Assembly (NCBI GenBank): GCA_026419655.1
Contig: JANZZA010000170.1
Span: 1 to 5,930 of the forward strand
Length of the DNA stretch: 5,930 bases
Origin: Armatimonadota bacterium
Lineage (GTDB): Bacteria; Armatimonadota; Zipacnadia; Zipacnadales; FEN-943
Reading direction: 5' to 3'
Shown: piece by piece, positions 5,395 to 5,930 of the stretch
How the letters are laid out: each line of letters starts with the position of its first letter
How positions within the stretch are numbered: the first letter of the stretch is position 1
Position numbers and translations under genes: made by a program
The notes under the pieces: model-generated
Told to the model about the DNA's origin: nothing
Databases searched by the model: none
Seen by the model: only the letters and a program-made list of their open reading frames with translations

Positions 5395-5930
5395 TCACTG
5401 AGCCGGCTCGCCCTGCCATAGCTGCTCCATGTACCGCAGGCTGCGGGCGAGGGCGGCCTTCCGCTCAGCCGTCGGGACGTGCTCGAAGGCGATGACGTGG
5501 CGCCGCTCAACCTGCTGCGGGCGCAAGACCGCGACGTATTGTCCTAGCGGCGCGTCACCAGTCCCAAGCTCTACCGAATATACCGGCATATCGGGCTGGC
5601 CCAGGACGTGGTCTTTCCAGCCGACTATGCGGATACGCTCCGGGTAGCGCTGGGCAAGCTCCCAGCCGGGCTGGCGGCAGGTAGTCAGGTGGCCGATGTT
5701 CAGCAGCGGGCCGGCGTTGGGACACTCCAGCCGCGCAATAAGATACTCACAGTCGGCCACGCTCTCGGCAATGCCGTGATAATGGACGTCGGCAGCCACG
5801 TAGACGGGCACATCAGCGGCCTCGCCGGCGACGGTATCCATAACGCGGGCCAGTCGGTCAAGGCCCTCTTTCTTTACTTCGACGGGCAGGCCAGGAGCCG
5901 CGGCAACACCTGCGCTGTGGCAGATGTATC
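5395..5930 (-). CDS. Sugar phosphate isomerase/epimerase-like TIM-barrel protein, 5' end outside window
   Basis: The frame is open from the right edge to a TGA at 5395-5397; 177 C-terminal residues are visible. The Met at 5841 is internal, because coding continues upstream without a stop (YICHSAGVAAAPGLPVEVKKEGLDR before it). The pattern is that of xylose isomerase-like (AP endonuclease 2 family) barrels: a helix KKEGLDRLARVMDTVAGEA, a strand VYVAADVHYHG where a metal ligand usually lies, then PLLNIGHLTTCRQPGWELAQRYPERIRIVGWKDHVLG. The last resembles the family's DTGH...P.ELI.RYGDRI...H.KD motifs. NIGH replaces the commoner DxGH. Relatives isomerise or epimerise sugars, often with a divalent metal, in the cytosol; substrate unknown. 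It converges on the URO-D-like gene and ends with a helical tail. Family assignment is good; the precise role cannot be read. Confidence 0.75.
   Translation of the reverse strand, partial: YICHSAGVAAAPGLPVEVKKEGLDRLARVMDTVAGEAADVPVYVAADVHYHGIAESVADCEYLIARLECPNAGPLLNIGHLTTCRQPGWELAQRYPERIRIVGWKDHVLGQPDMPVYSVELGTGDAPLGQYVAVLRPQQVERRHVIAFEHVPTAERKAALARSLRYMEQLWQGEPAQ

Noticed and set aside
5146..5495. Small open frames on both strands in and around the convergent intergenic region
   Set aside because: They overlap one another or the sugar isomerase-like gene, match no family, and cover the repeat motif and hairpins.

Overview
The window is GC-rich bacterial chromosomal DNA carrying five protein genes, two of them cut by the window edges. 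No gene identifies the organism. The uroporphyrinogen-decarboxylase-like (URO-D) enzyme, the sugar isomerase-like TIM barrel, the long-insert type of LigD polymerase domain and the secreted protein together suggest an uncultured thermophile-like lineage such as Armatimonadota or Chloroflexota. That placement is low-confidence inference.

Left part (1-3401), all on the minus strand and read from right to left. A radical SAM/helix-hairpin-helix protein of the putative DNA modification/repair family comes first (2191-3363). A Sec-exported protein of unknown function follows (1148-2065). The polymerase (primase-polymerase) domain of a LigD-type end-joining enzyme comes last and runs off the left edge (1-826). 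The gaps between them are about 125 and 320 bases, so co-transcription is possible but not shown. The radical SAM gene has a near-consensus sigma-70 promoter, TTGACA-17-TACAAT. Its -10 box overlaps the longest ORF start, so the true start is probably a GTG on a nearly leaderless mRNA. A Gram-positive-type LexA (SOS) box, CGAAC-N4-GTTTG, lies in the promoter spacer, pointing to DNA-damage control of at least this gene.

Middle (3402-3951): a 550-base gene-free region between divergent genes. It contains an imperfect tandem duplication of about 127 bases with conserved blocks, equivalent hairpins of different sequence, 11-base inverted repeats and a 20-base near-palindrome at the junction. A related CAACAGTCTCC motif recurs in the other large intergenic region, which suggests a dispersed intergenic repeat family or a mobile remnant.

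Right part (3952-5930): a plus-strand URO-D superfamily enzyme, more like corrinoid methyltransferases than HemE, converges on a minus-strand sugar phosphate isomerase/epimerase-like TIM barrel that runs off the right edge. The 303-base gap between them holds a repeat motif and a weak terminator for the minus-strand gene.

The most interesting reading is a small, probably SOS-controlled DNA-repair cluster (radical SAM-HhH protein plus LigD polymerase) with a secreted protein of unknown role between them, bordered by structured repeats.
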